A stretch of DNA of 64,000 nucleotides. Origin: Bosea beijingensis. GTDB taxonomy: Bacteria; Pseudomonadota; Alphaproteobacteria; Rhizobiales; Beijerinckiaceae. A program made the position numbers and the translations under genes. The notes beneath the pieces are model-generated. The model did no database searches and was not told the origin of the DNA. It saw only the letters and a program-made list of their open reading frames with translations. Of this stretch, positions 25,526 through 35,798 are shown in pieces. The stretch lies in assembly GCF_030758975.1 (NCBI RefSeq), contig NZ_CP132359.1:5199427-5263426 (forward strand), read 5' to 3'. How positions within the stretch are numbered: the stretch's first letter is position 1; each line of letters opens with the position of its first letter.

Positions 25526-25544
25526 TATCCCCCTCAGGGGGATA
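25526..25544. promoter_or_regulatory. CsoR/RcnR-type operator between divergent transcripts
   Basis: The 19-base sequence TATCCCCCTCAGGGGGATA is a perfect inverted repeat (arms TATCCCCC/GGGGGATA, centre TCA). C/G tracts flanked by AT are the known recognition pattern of CsoR/RcnR-family repressors. It lies 10 bases before the repressor start at 25555 and 69 bases from the divergent His-rich gene, so it likely controls both directions. Confidence 0.82.
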
Positions 25545-25554
25545 CAAGCAAGAG

Positions 25555-25833
25555 ATGTCAGAGCCGCATCAGCACGCCACCCATCCCGCCATCGTGAAAC
25601 GCCTGAAGCGGGCTGGAGGGCACCTGTCCAAGGTTGTCCAGATGATTGAGGAGGGGAGGCCTTGCCTCGACATCGCGACCCAGCTTCAAGCGGTCGAGAG
25701 TGCCATCGCACAGGCCAAGCGGACGCTGGTGCAGGACCATCTCGATCACTGCCTGGACGAAGCCGTGGGGGAGCTTCCAGCCGAGAAGCGCCGGCCCATC
25801 GACGAGTTCAAGCAGATTACCAAGTTTCTCTGA
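25555..25833 (+). CDS. RcnR/CsoR-family metal-sensing repressor
   Basis: 92 residues, all-helical DUF156 fold. Key ligands: His in the N-terminus (MSEPHQHATHP), Cys37 (EEGRPCLDIATQL) and a His-rich helix (QDHLDHCLDEAV). An N-terminal His together with Cys and two downstream His residues is the RcnR-like (Ni/Co) fingerprint, distinct from Cu(I) CsoR. Start chosen at the ATG at 25555. It overlaps no neighbour; the efflux gene starts eight bases after its stop. Confidence 0.85.
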   Translation: MSEPHQHATHPAIVKRLKRAGGHLSKVVQMIEEGRPCLDIATQLQAVESAIAQAKRTLVQDHLDHCLDEAVGELPAEKRRPIDEFKQITKFL

Positions 25834-25840
25834 GGTAGGC

Positions 25841-27196
25841 ATGTTCAGGGTTCTCGCGCATCGGACCTACGGGCGGCTTTTCTCAGCCCAGATCATCGCG
25901 TTGGTGGGAACTGGCCTTCTCACCGTCGCGCTAGGCCTGCTCGCCTTCGACGTCGCCGGTGACAGGGCGGGGGCTGTGCTGGGCACTGCGTTGGCCATCA
26001 AGATGATCGCCTATGTCACGGTCGCGCCCATCGTTGGCGCCTTCTCGGCCCAGCTCCCGCGACGGGCCTTCCTGATCTCGATGGACCTTGTCCGGGCAGC
26101 GATCGCTCTGTCGCTGCCCTTCATTTCAGAGGTCTGGCAGGTCTACCTCGCGGTATTCATCCTACAATCGGCCTCGGCCGCGTTCACGCCGACCTTCCAG
26201 GCGACGATCCCTGATGTCCTGACGGAAGAGGAGGACTATACGAACGCGCTGTCTCTCTCGCGGCTGGCCTACGACCTCGAAAGCATCGTCAGCCCGATGC
26301 TGGCCGCGGCCCTCCTGACCATCATCAATTTCCACTGGCTGTTCGCCGGAACGGTGGTCGGATTCATGGTGTCGGCCGCGTTGGTGCTGTCGGTGACGTT
26401 GCCCATCTCCCCAGCAAGGCCCCGCGAGGGGGGCATCTACGACAAGACCACGCGTGGGTCCCGCATCTATCTCGCGACGCCTCGGCTTCGTGGATTGCTG
26501 GCACTGAACATGGCAGTGGCCATGGGAGGAGCCTTGGTCATCGTGAACACCGTCGTCATCGTGAAGGGGCGCCTCGGCCTCGATGACAATGCCGTGGCGC
26601 TCGCGCTCGCATGCTTCGGCGGCGGGTCGATGCTCTCGGCGCTGATACTGCCGCGCATTCTGGAGCGCGTCGCCGATCGGGCAGTCATGATGACCGCTGC
26701 CATCTTCCTCGCGGCAGTCCTGGGTCTGTTCGCGGTGATCCTTATGGTCAATGGCTGGGCGTACTCACCCGCTCCAACGGCCGCTGGTTGGGGACTCCTG
26801 CTCGCGACATGGGCGTTGCTGGGCGTCGGCTACTCAGCCACGCAGACGCCTTCCGGCCGCCTTCTGCGGCAATCCGCCCATGCCGAAGACCGACCGGCGG
26901 TGTTCGCTGCCCAGTTCGCGCTTTCGCACGCCTGCTGGCTCATCACCTATCCGCTCGCTGGCTGGCTGGGGGCCGCGCTTCCCTTGGGGACGTTGGCTGC
27001 ATTGTTCGCGGTGGCGACCCTCCTGGCTACCTGCCTCGCGTGGCAGCTTTGGCCCGCAGGTACGGCGGAGCCGCTGGAGCATGACCATCCCGAACTACCG
27101 GCCGATCACCCGCACTTCAAAGAACATGGCGCGCGTCACGCCCATTCCATCGTGATTGACGATCTTCACGTCCGATGGCCGGTCTCTACCGGCTAG
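25841..27196 (+). CDS. MFS transporter with His-rich C-terminus (NreB-like, putative Ni/Co efflux)
   Basis: 451 residues from the ATG at 25841, with TGAGGTAGGC upstream; a much longer frame exists but overlaps the repressor gene. Twelve predicted helices of the MFS (MFS_3) type. The C-terminal tail contains EPLEHDHPELPADHPHFKEH and ARHAHS, a His-rich tail as in the NreB/NrsD nickel exporters. Position directly after an RcnR-like repressor supports nickel or cobalt export as the role. Confidence 0.8.
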   Translation: MFRVLAHRTYGRLFSAQIIALVGTGLLTVALGLLAFDVAGDRAGAVLGTALAIKMIAYVTVAPIVGAFSAQLPRRAFLISMDLVRAAIALSLPFISEVWQVYLAVFILQSASAAFTPTFQATIPDVLTEEEDYTNALSLSRLAYDLESIVSPMLAAALLTIINFHWLFAGTVVGFMVSAALVLSVTLPISPARPREGGIYDKTTRGSRIYLATPRLRGLLALNMAVAMGGALVIVNTVVIVKGRLGLDDNAVALALACFGGGSMLSALILPRILERVADRAVMMTAAIFLAAVLGLFAVILMVNGWAYSPAPTAAGWGLLLATWALLGVGYSATQTPSGRLLRQSAHAEDRPAVFAAQFALSHACWLITYPLAGWLGAALPLGTLAALFAVATLLATCLAWQLWPAGTAEPLEHDHPELPADHPHFKEHGARHAHSIVIDDLHVRWPVSTG

Positions 27197-27260
27197 AAGC
27201 GGTTGGTCTCGGCAGCGATCGAGCCGACCAGAACCGAGCCGGTCCGTGCGCGCAGCACCA

Positions 27261-27350
27261 CTATTTCATCAAGCGAATGGCGATCAGGACACTGCCAAAC
27301 ACGCCCGCACCGGCACAAATCAGCGCGGCTATCAGAGCCAATTTTCGCAT
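27261..27350 (-). CDS. Possible 29-residue single-helix membrane peptide
   Basis: ATG at 27348-27350, stop at 27261-27263: MRKLALIAALICAGAGVFG followed by SVLIAIRLMK. Basic ends around one hydrophobic helix are what a small membrane protein looks like, but no clear ribosome-binding site precedes it and length gives little statistical support. Another 29-residue peptide of similar build is at 60178-60267. Confidence 0.3.
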   Translation of the reverse strand: MRKLALIAALICAGAGVFGSVLIAIRLMK

Positions 27351-27468
27351 CAGAGGTGCAGTCTATTCCGGCGACGGATCGCCATGTCGATGCGACGAGA
27401 CGTCCTCCCGAGCGGATCGGATTTCAGCCCCTCCCGCGAACTGAAAACAGCAGAAGTTCGGCCTCGCG

Positions 27469-27840
27469 CTATTGCAGCCAAAGCCGAAGCGGTACCTGGC
27501 CGCCTTTTCCGCAATCGACGAAAGCGACACTGTCCTGCGCAAGCGTACCACTGACGGTGCAGTTTTGGCCGTCGATCGTCATTTTTGCGGCATATCTTCG
27601 TCCGGCCTTTTGAAATCCGATTGTACCCGTCTTCTGAGAAACTTCGCCGGGTCCGCATATGGCCAAGTGCTTCAACTGCAGCTCCCCGGCGAGCGAAGCC
27701 GCCGGCGACTTGGGAACATCCTCGGTGAATTTTGCAGTGAGCGCCCACTCCCCTGCGTATCCATAGCGCCCCGTTAACTCCACCGCGTTTGCGGGCCAGG
27801 CTAGGCAGCACAACGTGGTTGCAGCCAGGATATTGCGCAT
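27469..27840 (-). CDS. Small exported protein of unknown function
   Basis: 123 residues with a signal peptide (MRNILAATTLCCLAWPANA) and a mature domain of about 105 residues containing four Cys in two probable pairs (LAICGPGEVS; DGQNCTVSGTL; AFVDCGKGG). The beta-rich sequence (GRYGYAGEWALTAKFTED) suggests a secreted domain. I do not recognise a family. It is transcribed away from the nickel cluster and is monocistronic. Confidence 0.65.
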   Translation of the reverse strand: MRNILAATTLCCLAWPANAVELTGRYGYAGEWALTAKFTEDVPKSPAASLAGELQLKHLAICGPGEVSQKTGTIGFQKAGRRYAAKMTIDGQNCTVSGTLAQDSVAFVDCGKGGQVPLRLWLQ

Positions 27841-27954
27841 TCGGCAGCTCCATCGACGACCCGTGTCTGAGCAGAGTGTTCCTCTCGCGTGTCTCGATCA
27901 ATGGAAATTCAACCGAGGAACTGAACCAGTCCACCCAGCTCAGCGGGGTGAGCC

Positions 27955-28333
27955 CTACGGTTTCGAAGCTCCACCAGGGTCCTCGCGGTGGATCAGCTCC
28001 GCCTTGTGGAGGCCGTTGATCGTCTCGGCGAGAGCGTTGTCGCAGCTATCGCCGACGCTGCCGACGGAGGGCTCGATACAGGCTTCGGCGAGGCGCTCGG
28101 CGTATCGAATGTGCCGTATCGAGACCCCTGTCGGCATGGCCCACGAGGCCGCCGCACTGGAGGGGCCGTCGCTCATTCAGGGCCTGTTCCAGCGCGTCGA
28201 GCACGAAGCTGGCCCGTGCGGTCCGGGATACGCGCCAGCCAACTATACGGCGGGCGTAGGGGTAGGCGTCGATGACGAGGGCAACATAGACGAAGCCCGA
28301 CCAGATGCTGACATAGGTAAATTCCGAACACGA
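27955..28333 (-). mobile_element. IS3-family transposase (OrfB) remnant
   Basis: The minus strand encodes pieces of the rve integrase core in two frames: SEFTYVSIWSGFVYVALVID, then RRIVGWRVSRTARASFVLDA, then after a frameshift near 28125 RYAERLAEACIEPSVGSVGD and CDNALAETINGLHKAELIHR. The D, D and E positions of the DDE core are recognisable (VID, HADRG, AETING). Both ends and OrfA are missing, so it is inactive. It lies next to the tRNA half-gene at the island edge. Confidence 0.87.
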
Positions 28334-28427
28334 AATTCAAGGATCCGCAATGTGATCCTTCATGAAGTCCGGTGGCGCAGGGCATATCGGATAACCAGCC
28401 ATTAACGTGCTCAAGGTTTGATTCCGC

Positions 28428-28469
28428 TTTTGATACTGCCATGCGGAGGTTCGAATCCTCCAGCCGCCG
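28428..28469 (+). tRNA. 3' half of a tRNA gene (from anticodon loop), likely attachment-site scar
   Basis: In order: a seven-base loop TTTTGAT (28428-28434), 3' anticodon stem ACTGC, five-base variable loop CATGC, a perfect T arm GGAGG-TTCGAAT-CCTCC (28445-28461), 3' acceptor strand AGCCGCC and discriminator G. The 5' anticodon stem would need to be GCAGT but is TCCGC, and no D arm or GGCGGCT acceptor start precedes it. The break falls at the anticodon loop, a common crossover site of tyrosine integrases. If the loop is read as shown the anticodon is TTG (Gln), which is uncertain. Confidence 0.7.
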
Positions 28470-28643
28470 CATGGCTGCCCGCGCGTGCCGCATCTCTGCC
28501 CCAATCGGGGATTCAAACGGCATTGCCCCCTAAAGGTCCAGGCCGTCCCGCAATGCGGCCTGGATGAACGGGAGCCAACAATGCGGTTCATGAACCGTTG
28601 CTACGCTGGCGCGTTTAATGTGGTCAGCACAAGGAGAAGACAT

Positions 28644-28949
28644 ATGCGCAAATTGCTCACGCTTGCCGCTCTGGGTATCGGCTTGTCGCTGGCGGCGCCG
28701 GCGATGGCCTCGGAAGAGCTGCCGGCCGCGATGGCCCAGCGCCTGGACAAGCAGGACGCGGAATATACCTGGTCGGCCGCCGCCGAGCGGCGCCATATGA
28801 TCATGCGTGAAACCATGCGGCAGCAGCGTTATGGGCGCGGTGGCGGGTATGGCTATGGTCCGCGTCGCGGGTACGGCCCGGGCTATGGCTATGGTCCGCG
28901 CGGCTACGGCCCCCCGCCCGGCTACTATCGCCGTAACCGCGGCTGGTAA
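28644..28949 (+). CDS. Gly/Tyr/Arg-rich exported protein
   Basis: 101 residues from the ATG at 28644 with AAGGAGAAGACAT upstream; the frame extends farther 5' but not with protein-like sequence. Signal peptide (LLTLAALGIGLSLAAPAMAS) followed by a short helix and a low-complexity tail of GYGYGPRRGYGPGYG-type repeats. Similar small secreted proteins occur across Rhizobiales without known role. A strong terminator follows at 28980. Confidence 0.75.
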   Translation: MRKLLTLAALGIGLSLAAPAMASEELPAAMAQRLDKQDAEYTWSAAAERRHMIMRETMRQQRYGRGGGYGYGPRRGYGPGYGYGPRGYGPPPGYYRRNRGW

Positions 28950-28979
28950 GCGGTTCCCGCAATCATCCTCCATCGATTG

Positions 28980-28999
28980 GCGGCCCGGTAGCGGGCCGC
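28980..28999 (+). terminator. Intrinsic terminator
   Basis: Perfect 8-bp stem GCGGCCCG/CGGGCCGC with loop GTAG, followed by TTTTC, directly downstream of the Gly/Tyr-rich protein gene. Confidence 0.85.
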
Positions 29000-29138
29000 T
29001 TTTCATTCGGGCAGGCTGAACACAAGGCGGCCCGGTGCGAGCCGGAGCCGCCTTCACCGCATTTACGATGAATTCACCATTCTGTTTCCGTAGCGTCATC
29101 CCTGCGCTACGCCGATCATATCGGTGAGGGAGCAGATC

Positions 29139-29291
29139 ATGACCGCGTTGGATTCGACGGCCGCCGGCGTCTCCAAAGAATCAGACGAGCGCAGCATGAC
29201 GGTTATGCTCGCGCTGTTCCTGGGTGCGATACAGATCGGTTGGCTCTGCCTGCTCCTATGGGTGGCCTGCCAGATCGTGGGCGCGATCTGA
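29139..29291 (+). CDS. 50-residue single-helix membrane protein
   Basis: ATG at 29139 with GAGGGAGCAGATC directly upstream, a good ribosome-binding site. The protein has a polar N-terminus (MTALDSTAAGVSKESDERSM) and one membrane helix (IGWLCLLLWVACQIVGAI) at its end. Its last 36 bases overlap the 3' end of the convergent oxyR gene. No family recognised; the start signal and helix support it as real. Confidence 0.5.
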   Translation: MTALDSTAAGVSKESDERSMTVMLALFLGAIQIGWLCLLLWVACQIVGAI

Positions 29292-30227
29292 TCCGCCCCG
29301 GGCGCTTGGATCGGGAAGCCATCTCGCGTCGCCATGGCGGCGCAGGACATCATGCTCCTGGCGGACGATTTCGCCGACTTGCAGGAAATGCTCGGCGAGG
29401 GGATTCGTCTTGCGCCAGACCAGGCCGATGCTGCGGCGTGGCCGCGGTTCCGCCAGCCGGGCAATGCTGACCTCCACGGCCGAGGTTTCCGCCGCGACCG
29501 CCATTTCGGGGATCAGCGTCACACCCATGCCGGCGCCGACCATGCGCACCAGCGTAGCCAGCGAGCTGCCCTCCATCGGATCCTGAGACAGGCCTGAAGC
29601 CATGTTGCAGAAGGCCAGCGCCTGATCGCGGAAGCAGTGGCCTTCCTCCAGCAGGAGCAGGCGCATGGCCCGCAGGCTCTCGACGCTGGGCGGCGGCTTG
29701 TGCCCTTCGGCCGGTGCGCGCACCAGGACGAATTCCTCGTCGAACAGCGGCTGGTCCTGCAGCGAAGGCTCGGAGACGGGCAGCGCCATCACCGCGACAT
29801 CGAGCCCGCCTGTGATCAGGTCTTCCGTCAGCTTGCCGGTCACGGCCTCGCGTGGGCGCAGGTCGACAGCCGGAAACCGCTCCGCCAGGCGCCGGATGAC
29901 CGCCGGCAGGAGATAGGGCGCGACCGTCGGGATCATACCGATCCGCAGCCGGCCGCCCAGCGAGGGATTCGACGCACGGGCCAGATCGGCCAGCTCGTCC
30001 ACCGACTGCAGGATCTGCTGCGCCCGCGTGGCGAAGGCCTCGCCAAGGCTGGTCAGCCGGATCTGCCGGCGATCACGCTCGACCAGTTGCGCGCCGAGAA
30101 AATCCTCCAGATCCTTGATTTGCAGAGACAGGGCCGGCTGGCTGATCGCACAGGCATCCGCCGCCCGGCCGAAATGCCGGTGCTGGGCCAAGGCCGCGAA
30201 ATAGCGCAGGTGCTTGATCGATATCAT
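29256..30227 (-). CDS. oxyR: Hydrogen peroxide-sensing LysR regulator OxyR
   Basis: 323 residues. LysR helix-turn-helix (LAQHRHFGRAADACAISQPA) and substrate domain. The redox pair Cys198 and Cys207 lies in LLLEEGHCFRDQALAFC, with the same nine-residue spacing and context as Cys199/Cys208 of E. coli OxyR. It senses H2O2 by forming this disulfide and activates catalase genes. It is divergent from katG across 185 bases, the classic arrangement. The C-terminal ~20 residues beyond the family end are Gly/Ser/His-rich. Confidence 0.92.
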   Translation of the reverse strand: MISIKHLRYFAALAQHRHFGRAADACAISQPALSLQIKDLEDFLGAQLVERDRRQIRLTSLGEAFATRAQQILQSVDELADLARASNPSLGGRLRIGMIPTVAPYLLPAVIRRLAERFPAVDLRPREAVTGKLTEDLITGGLDVAVMALPVSEPSLQDQPLFDEEFVLVRAPAEGHKPPPSVESLRAMRLLLLEEGHCFRDQALAFCNMASGLSQDPMEGSSLATLVRMVGAGMGVTLIPEMAVAAETSAVEVSIARLAEPRPRRSIGLVWRKTNPLAEHFLQVGEIVRQEHDVLRRHGDARWLPDPSARGGSDRAHDLAGHP

Positions 30228-32587
<2,360 letters not shown>

Positions 32588-32618
32588 GCCGTTCGATCGC
32601 GAACATTGCTCAAATATC

Positions 32619-32645
32619 AGCCCCGCCGGCTCAGCCGGCGGGGCT
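32619..32645 (+). terminator. katG terminator
   Basis: Perfect 12-bp stem AGCCCCGCCGGC/GCCGGCGGGGCT with loop TCA, followed by TTTCG; 31 bases after the katG stop codon. Confidence 0.9.
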
Positions 32646-32731
32646 TTTCGTTGAAGGCCTCCCATGGTCAGGCTTGGAGCCGCCCGGCGGCTGCGATAGA
32701 CATAGCTAACCCGCGGCGGAGGGCGTCGTCC

Positions 32732-33250
32732 TTGCGTGTCATCGTCGAGCATGCGCTGCGCCAGAACTGGGAGCGCCTGTTCTCCTATGCGCTGCGTCTG
32801 AGCGGCAATCGCGACGGCGCGGCCGATCTCCTGCAATCCTGCGCGACCAAGGCGCTCGCCGCTTCGCCGCCGGAAGACGGGGAGCGTATCCGCGCCTGGC
32901 TCTTCGCGATCCTGCGCAATATCTGGATCGACGAGCACCGCCGCGGCGAGACCGGCGCAGCCATCGCCGAAGAGGCGCTGGAAGACGATCAATGGCGCCG
33001 TGACGACCGGATGATCGCGGTCATCACCGTCCGGCAGGCGCTGGAACGTCTCGATCAGCCTTATCGCGAGGTCATCGAACTGGTCGATCTCGCCGGCTTC
33101 CGCTATGGCGAGGCGGCGGATATCCTCGGCGTGCCCGTGGGAACCGTGATGAGCCGCCTCAGCCGGGCGCGGCTTTTGCTTCTGAATGCGATTGAGGGTG
33201 GCTCCGTCCGCCCCTTCGCCGTGCGGCAGCGCAAACGAGCCAGCGATTAA
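32732..33250 (+). CDS. ECF-type RNA polymerase sigma factor
   Basis: 172 residues from a TTG at 32732 with GGAGGG eight bases upstream; a GTG two codons later is an alternative. Sigma region 2 (LFSYALRLSGNRDGAADLLQ; RAWLFAILRNIWIDEHRRG) and region 4 (LAGFRYGEAADILGVPVGTV) are clear. It directs transcription under a stress or metabolic signal. The anti-sigma gene starts immediately after its stop codon (TAA then GTG), and a possible target promoter lies before the sulfite dehydrogenase gene. Confidence 0.88.
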   Translation: MRVIVEHALRQNWERLFSYALRLSGNRDGAADLLQSCATKALAASPPEDGERIRAWLFAILRNIWIDEHRRGETGAAIAEEALEDDQWRRDDRMIAVITVRQALERLDQPYREVIELVDLAGFRYGEAADILGVPVGTVMSRLSRARLLLLNAIEGGSVRPFAVRQRKRASD

Positions 33251-34036
33251 GTGACCGAACGCGACACCCTCTCCTGGGCCATGCTCAACGCCTATGTCGA
33301 CGGCGAGCTGGAGCCCGAGCAAGCCGCCAAGGTCGCGGCGGTGCTCGCTCATGACCGCGAGGCGGCGGCGCAGGTCGCGACGCTGACGAAGCTGCGCGCC
33401 ACGGTCAAAGCCGCATCGCCCATGCCGGAGGCGCCGCCCCTCGTGTTGCCGCAGGCTCGGCCCCGCGTGGCGCGTTGGCTGCCTTGGGCTGCGGCCGCCT
33501 GTTTCGCTCTGGTCCTCGGCGCGGCCTCGCTCGGCATCGGCCATCGGGCGGCGCAGGGCTCGTCGTTATCCGCCGCGGTCGCCGCACATCAGCTCTGGCT
33601 CGCCCAGACCCCGCCCGGCACGGCGCCGCGTCTCGGCGTCGAGCTCGCCGGTGCCGAAGCCGGAGCACTGCCGGACCTTACGCTCGCCTCTTTGCGCCTC
33701 GTGCATCTCTCGCTCGATCCGGCAGGGCGTGGTGGCGGCGGCATGCTCGCCGGCTATGTCGGCCCGAACGGCTGCCGCGTCGGCCTCTGGATAGCGCCTG
33801 TCGAGGCGGCATTGCCGCTGCAACCCGCGGTTCAGGATCGCGACGGCCTCGCGATACGTGCCTGGCGCGGCGAGCGCGCGAGCTATGCCCTGCTCGGGCG
33901 CGGCATCGATCCGGCCCGTCTCGACGGCATCGCCGCGCTCGTCGCCCGGATCACGCGGGACGAGCCCGGCGTCCCGCGCGAGCAGGTGGCGGCGCTGTCG
34001 GAGGCGCGCAGCGTTGGCCCCGCCTGCATCGGCTGA
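33251..34036 (+). CDS. Transmembrane anti-sigma factor
   Basis: 261 residues from the GTG directly after the sigma-factor stop. The N-terminal helical domain (MLNAYVDGELEPEQAAKVAA) resembles the RskA/ChrR-like anti-sigma fold but lacks the zinc HxxxCxxC motif. One membrane helix (WLPWAAAACFALVLGAASLG, residues ~74-93) separates it from a periplasmic domain that may sense the signal. Two Cys (GPNGCRVGL; GPACIG) lie in that outer part. It holds the ECF sigma inactive by inference. Confidence 0.8.
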   Translation: MTERDTLSWAMLNAYVDGELEPEQAAKVAAVLAHDREAAAQVATLTKLRATVKAASPMPEAPPLVLPQARPRVARWLPWAAAACFALVLGAASLGIGHRAAQGSSLSAAVAAHQLWLAQTPPGTAPRLGVELAGAEAGALPDLTLASLRLVHLSLDPAGRGGGGMLAGYVGPNGCRVGLWIAPVEAALPLQPAVQDRDGLAIRAWRGERASYALLGRGIDPARLDGIAALVARITRDEPGVPREQVAALSEARSVGPACIG

Positions 34037-34055
34037 GAAAAAGTTCTCTCGGCTT

Positions 34056-34084
34056 GGAATAAATCGAAGAGCCGATGCGTCGTC
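34056..34084 (+). promoter_or_regulatory. Candidate ECF promoter of the sulfite dehydrogenase operon
   Basis: GGAATA (34056-34061), 16 bases, then CGTCGTC (34078-34084), 33 bases before the start at 34118. GGAA-type -35 and CGTC-type -10 are common ECF promoter elements. It lies right after the sigma/anti-sigma genes, consistent with the adjacent sigma as its user. Confidence 0.5.
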
Positions 34085-34117
34085 TCCAGTGAGGAATATG
34101 TCCTCGGGAGAAACGCC

Positions 34118-35437
34118 ATGCTCAACGAAGCAGACCTGCGCGATGGCGCAGCCGCTACCGATGCCGCGCCCACCGCAGGCGCCGCTGATACCCCCCGCAC
34201 ATCGCGACGTCTTCTGCTCGGCGGCAGCCTCGCCGCACTCGGCCTCGCTGCCGGCGGCCTGCCGCGCCTGTCCCCGATCTCGCCGGCCGCCGCCCAGGGC
34301 GCTGCGCCGGCTGCCGCGCCGCCCAAGGGGCCGCAGCCCTTCGACTATCCCGGCAAGGACAAGGGCCTGACCTTGCTCGGCGACCGTCCTCTCGTCGCCG
34401 AGACGCCCGAGAGCCTGCTCGATGACGATACCACGCCGATCGCGAAGTTCTTCGTCCGCAACAACGGCCAGATCCCGGAGCCGATCAAGGATATCGACGG
34501 CTGGCAGCTCAAGATAGAGGGCGAGGTCGACAAGCCGCTGACCCTGACGGTCAAGGAGCTCAAAGCCCGCTTCAAGCCGCAGACCTTCCGCATGGTCCTG
34601 GAGTGCGGCGGCAATGGCCGCTCCTTCTACCAGCCTGCGGCGCGCGGCAACCAGTGGACCAATGGTGGCGCGGGTTGCGCCGAATGGACCGGCGTGCGCC
34701 TCGCCGACGTGCTGAAGGCGGCAGGCCTCAAGTCTACGGCCAAGTTCACCGGCCATTACGGCGCCGATCCGCATCTCTCCGGCGACACCACCAAGGATGC
34801 GATCTCGCGCGGCATGCCGATCGAGAAGGCGATGGAGCCGCATTGCCTGATCGTCTGGGCGATGAACGGCGAGCCGCTGCCGCATATCCATGGCGGCCCG
34901 CTGCGCCTCGTCGTGCCGGGCTGGCCGGCCTCGCTCTCGTCGAAATGGCTGAACCGCATCCTCGTCCGCGCGACGCCGCATGACGGCCAGGGCATGGGAG
35001 GCACCTCCTACCGCGTGCCGACCGTCCCGCTCGTTCCCGGCTCGAATGCCGACGGCAAGACCAACTTCACCGATCTGACCTCGATGCCGGTGCGCTCGAT
35101 CATCAGCAAGCCGGCGAACGGCACGCGCCTGCCGGCGGCGACGCGCGAGGTCACCTTGCGTGGCGCGGCCTGGGCCGGCGACCATAATGTCGCGAAGGTG
35201 GAAGTGTCCTTCGATGCCGGCCAGCGCTGGCATGCGATGACGCTGGCCCAGCCGAAGAACCGCTATGACTGGGTGCGCTGGACCGGCAAGGTGAAGCTGC
35301 CGAGCGACGGCTATTTCGAGCTCTGGGCCCGCGCCACCGATTCCCGCGGCGTCGCCCAGCCGCATGTCGCGACCAACTGGAACCCGCAGGGCTACGGCTC
35401 CAACCCGCTCCATCGCATTGCCATCATGGTGAGCTGA
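34118..35437 (+). CDS. sorA: SorA-type sulfite dehydrogenase, molybdopterin subunit
   Basis: 439 residues. Tat signal (TSRRLLLGGSLAALGLAAGG) followed by an oxidoreductase molybdopterin domain with the Mo-ligand Cys in RMVLECGGNGRSFYQPAARG, and a C-terminal dimerisation domain. It oxidises sulfite to sulfate in the periplasm and passes electrons to cytochrome c. The next two genes encode cytochromes c, three and eleven bases apart. Related SoxC-like or other sulfite oxidase-family enzymes cannot be excluded. Confidence 0.82.
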   Translation: MLNEADLRDGAAATDAAPTAGAADTPRTSRRLLLGGSLAALGLAAGGLPRLSPISPAAAQGAAPAAAPPKGPQPFDYPGKDKGLTLLGDRPLVAETPESLLDDDTTPIAKFFVRNNGQIPEPIKDIDGWQLKIEGEVDKPLTLTVKELKARFKPQTFRMVLECGGNGRSFYQPAARGNQWTNGGAGCAEWTGVRLADVLKAAGLKSTAKFTGHYGADPHLSGDTTKDAISRGMPIEKAMEPHCLIVWAMNGEPLPHIHGGPLRLVVPGWPASLSSKWLNRILVRATPHDGQGMGGTSYRVPTVPLVPGSNADGKTNFTDLTSMPVRSIISKPANGTRLPAATREVTLRGAAWAGDHNVAKVEVSFDAGQRWHAMTLAQPKNRYDWVRWTGKVKLPSDGYFELWARATDSRGVAQPHVATNWNPQGYGSNPLHRIAIMVS

Positions 35438-35439
35438 CG

Positions 35440-35787
35440 ATGGGCTTTACGCACACGCTTCGGATGGCCGCTCTCGCGGCCATCCTCCTCGCCCCCTCCG
35501 CCGGCTTGGCTCAGGAGGAGAGCCCCGAGACGCTGCCCGATTTCCCCGGCCGCGAAGAGACCTTCGGCTACTGCATCGGCTGCCATTCGATGAAGGTCGT
35601 CGGCCGGCAGGGCATGGACCGTGTCCGCTGGGACGAGACGCTCAACTGGATGACCGAGAAGCACAATATGCCCGCGCCCGACGCGGAGACGCGCAAGACC
35701 CTGCTCGACTATCTCGCGCAGGCCTTCCCCCCGAAAGCGCCGGCCCAAAGCGGCGGCTGGGTCAGCCCCTTCGCTCCGAAGCCATAG
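35440..35787 (+). CDS. SorB-like c-type cytochrome
   Basis: 115 residues. Signal peptide (RMAALAAILLAPSAGLAQ) and one haem c motif CIGCH (FGYCIGCHSMKVVG), with a Met-rich later part (MTEKHNMPAP) that may supply the axial ligand. It follows the molybdopterin subunit by two bases, as SorB does SorA. It is the likely electron acceptor of the sulfite dehydrogenase. Confidence 0.85.
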   Translation: MGFTHTLRMAALAAILLAPSAGLAQEESPETLPDFPGREETFGYCIGCHSMKVVGRQGMDRVRWDETLNWMTEKHNMPAPDAETRKTLLDYLAQAFPPKAPAQSGGWVSPFAPKP

Positions 35788-35798
35788 GATCATCCGAG

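Noticed and set aside
28428..28469. Complete functional tRNA gene
   Set aside because: No 5' acceptor strand, D arm or 5' anticodon stem precedes the T arm; upstream bases do not pair with the 3' half.
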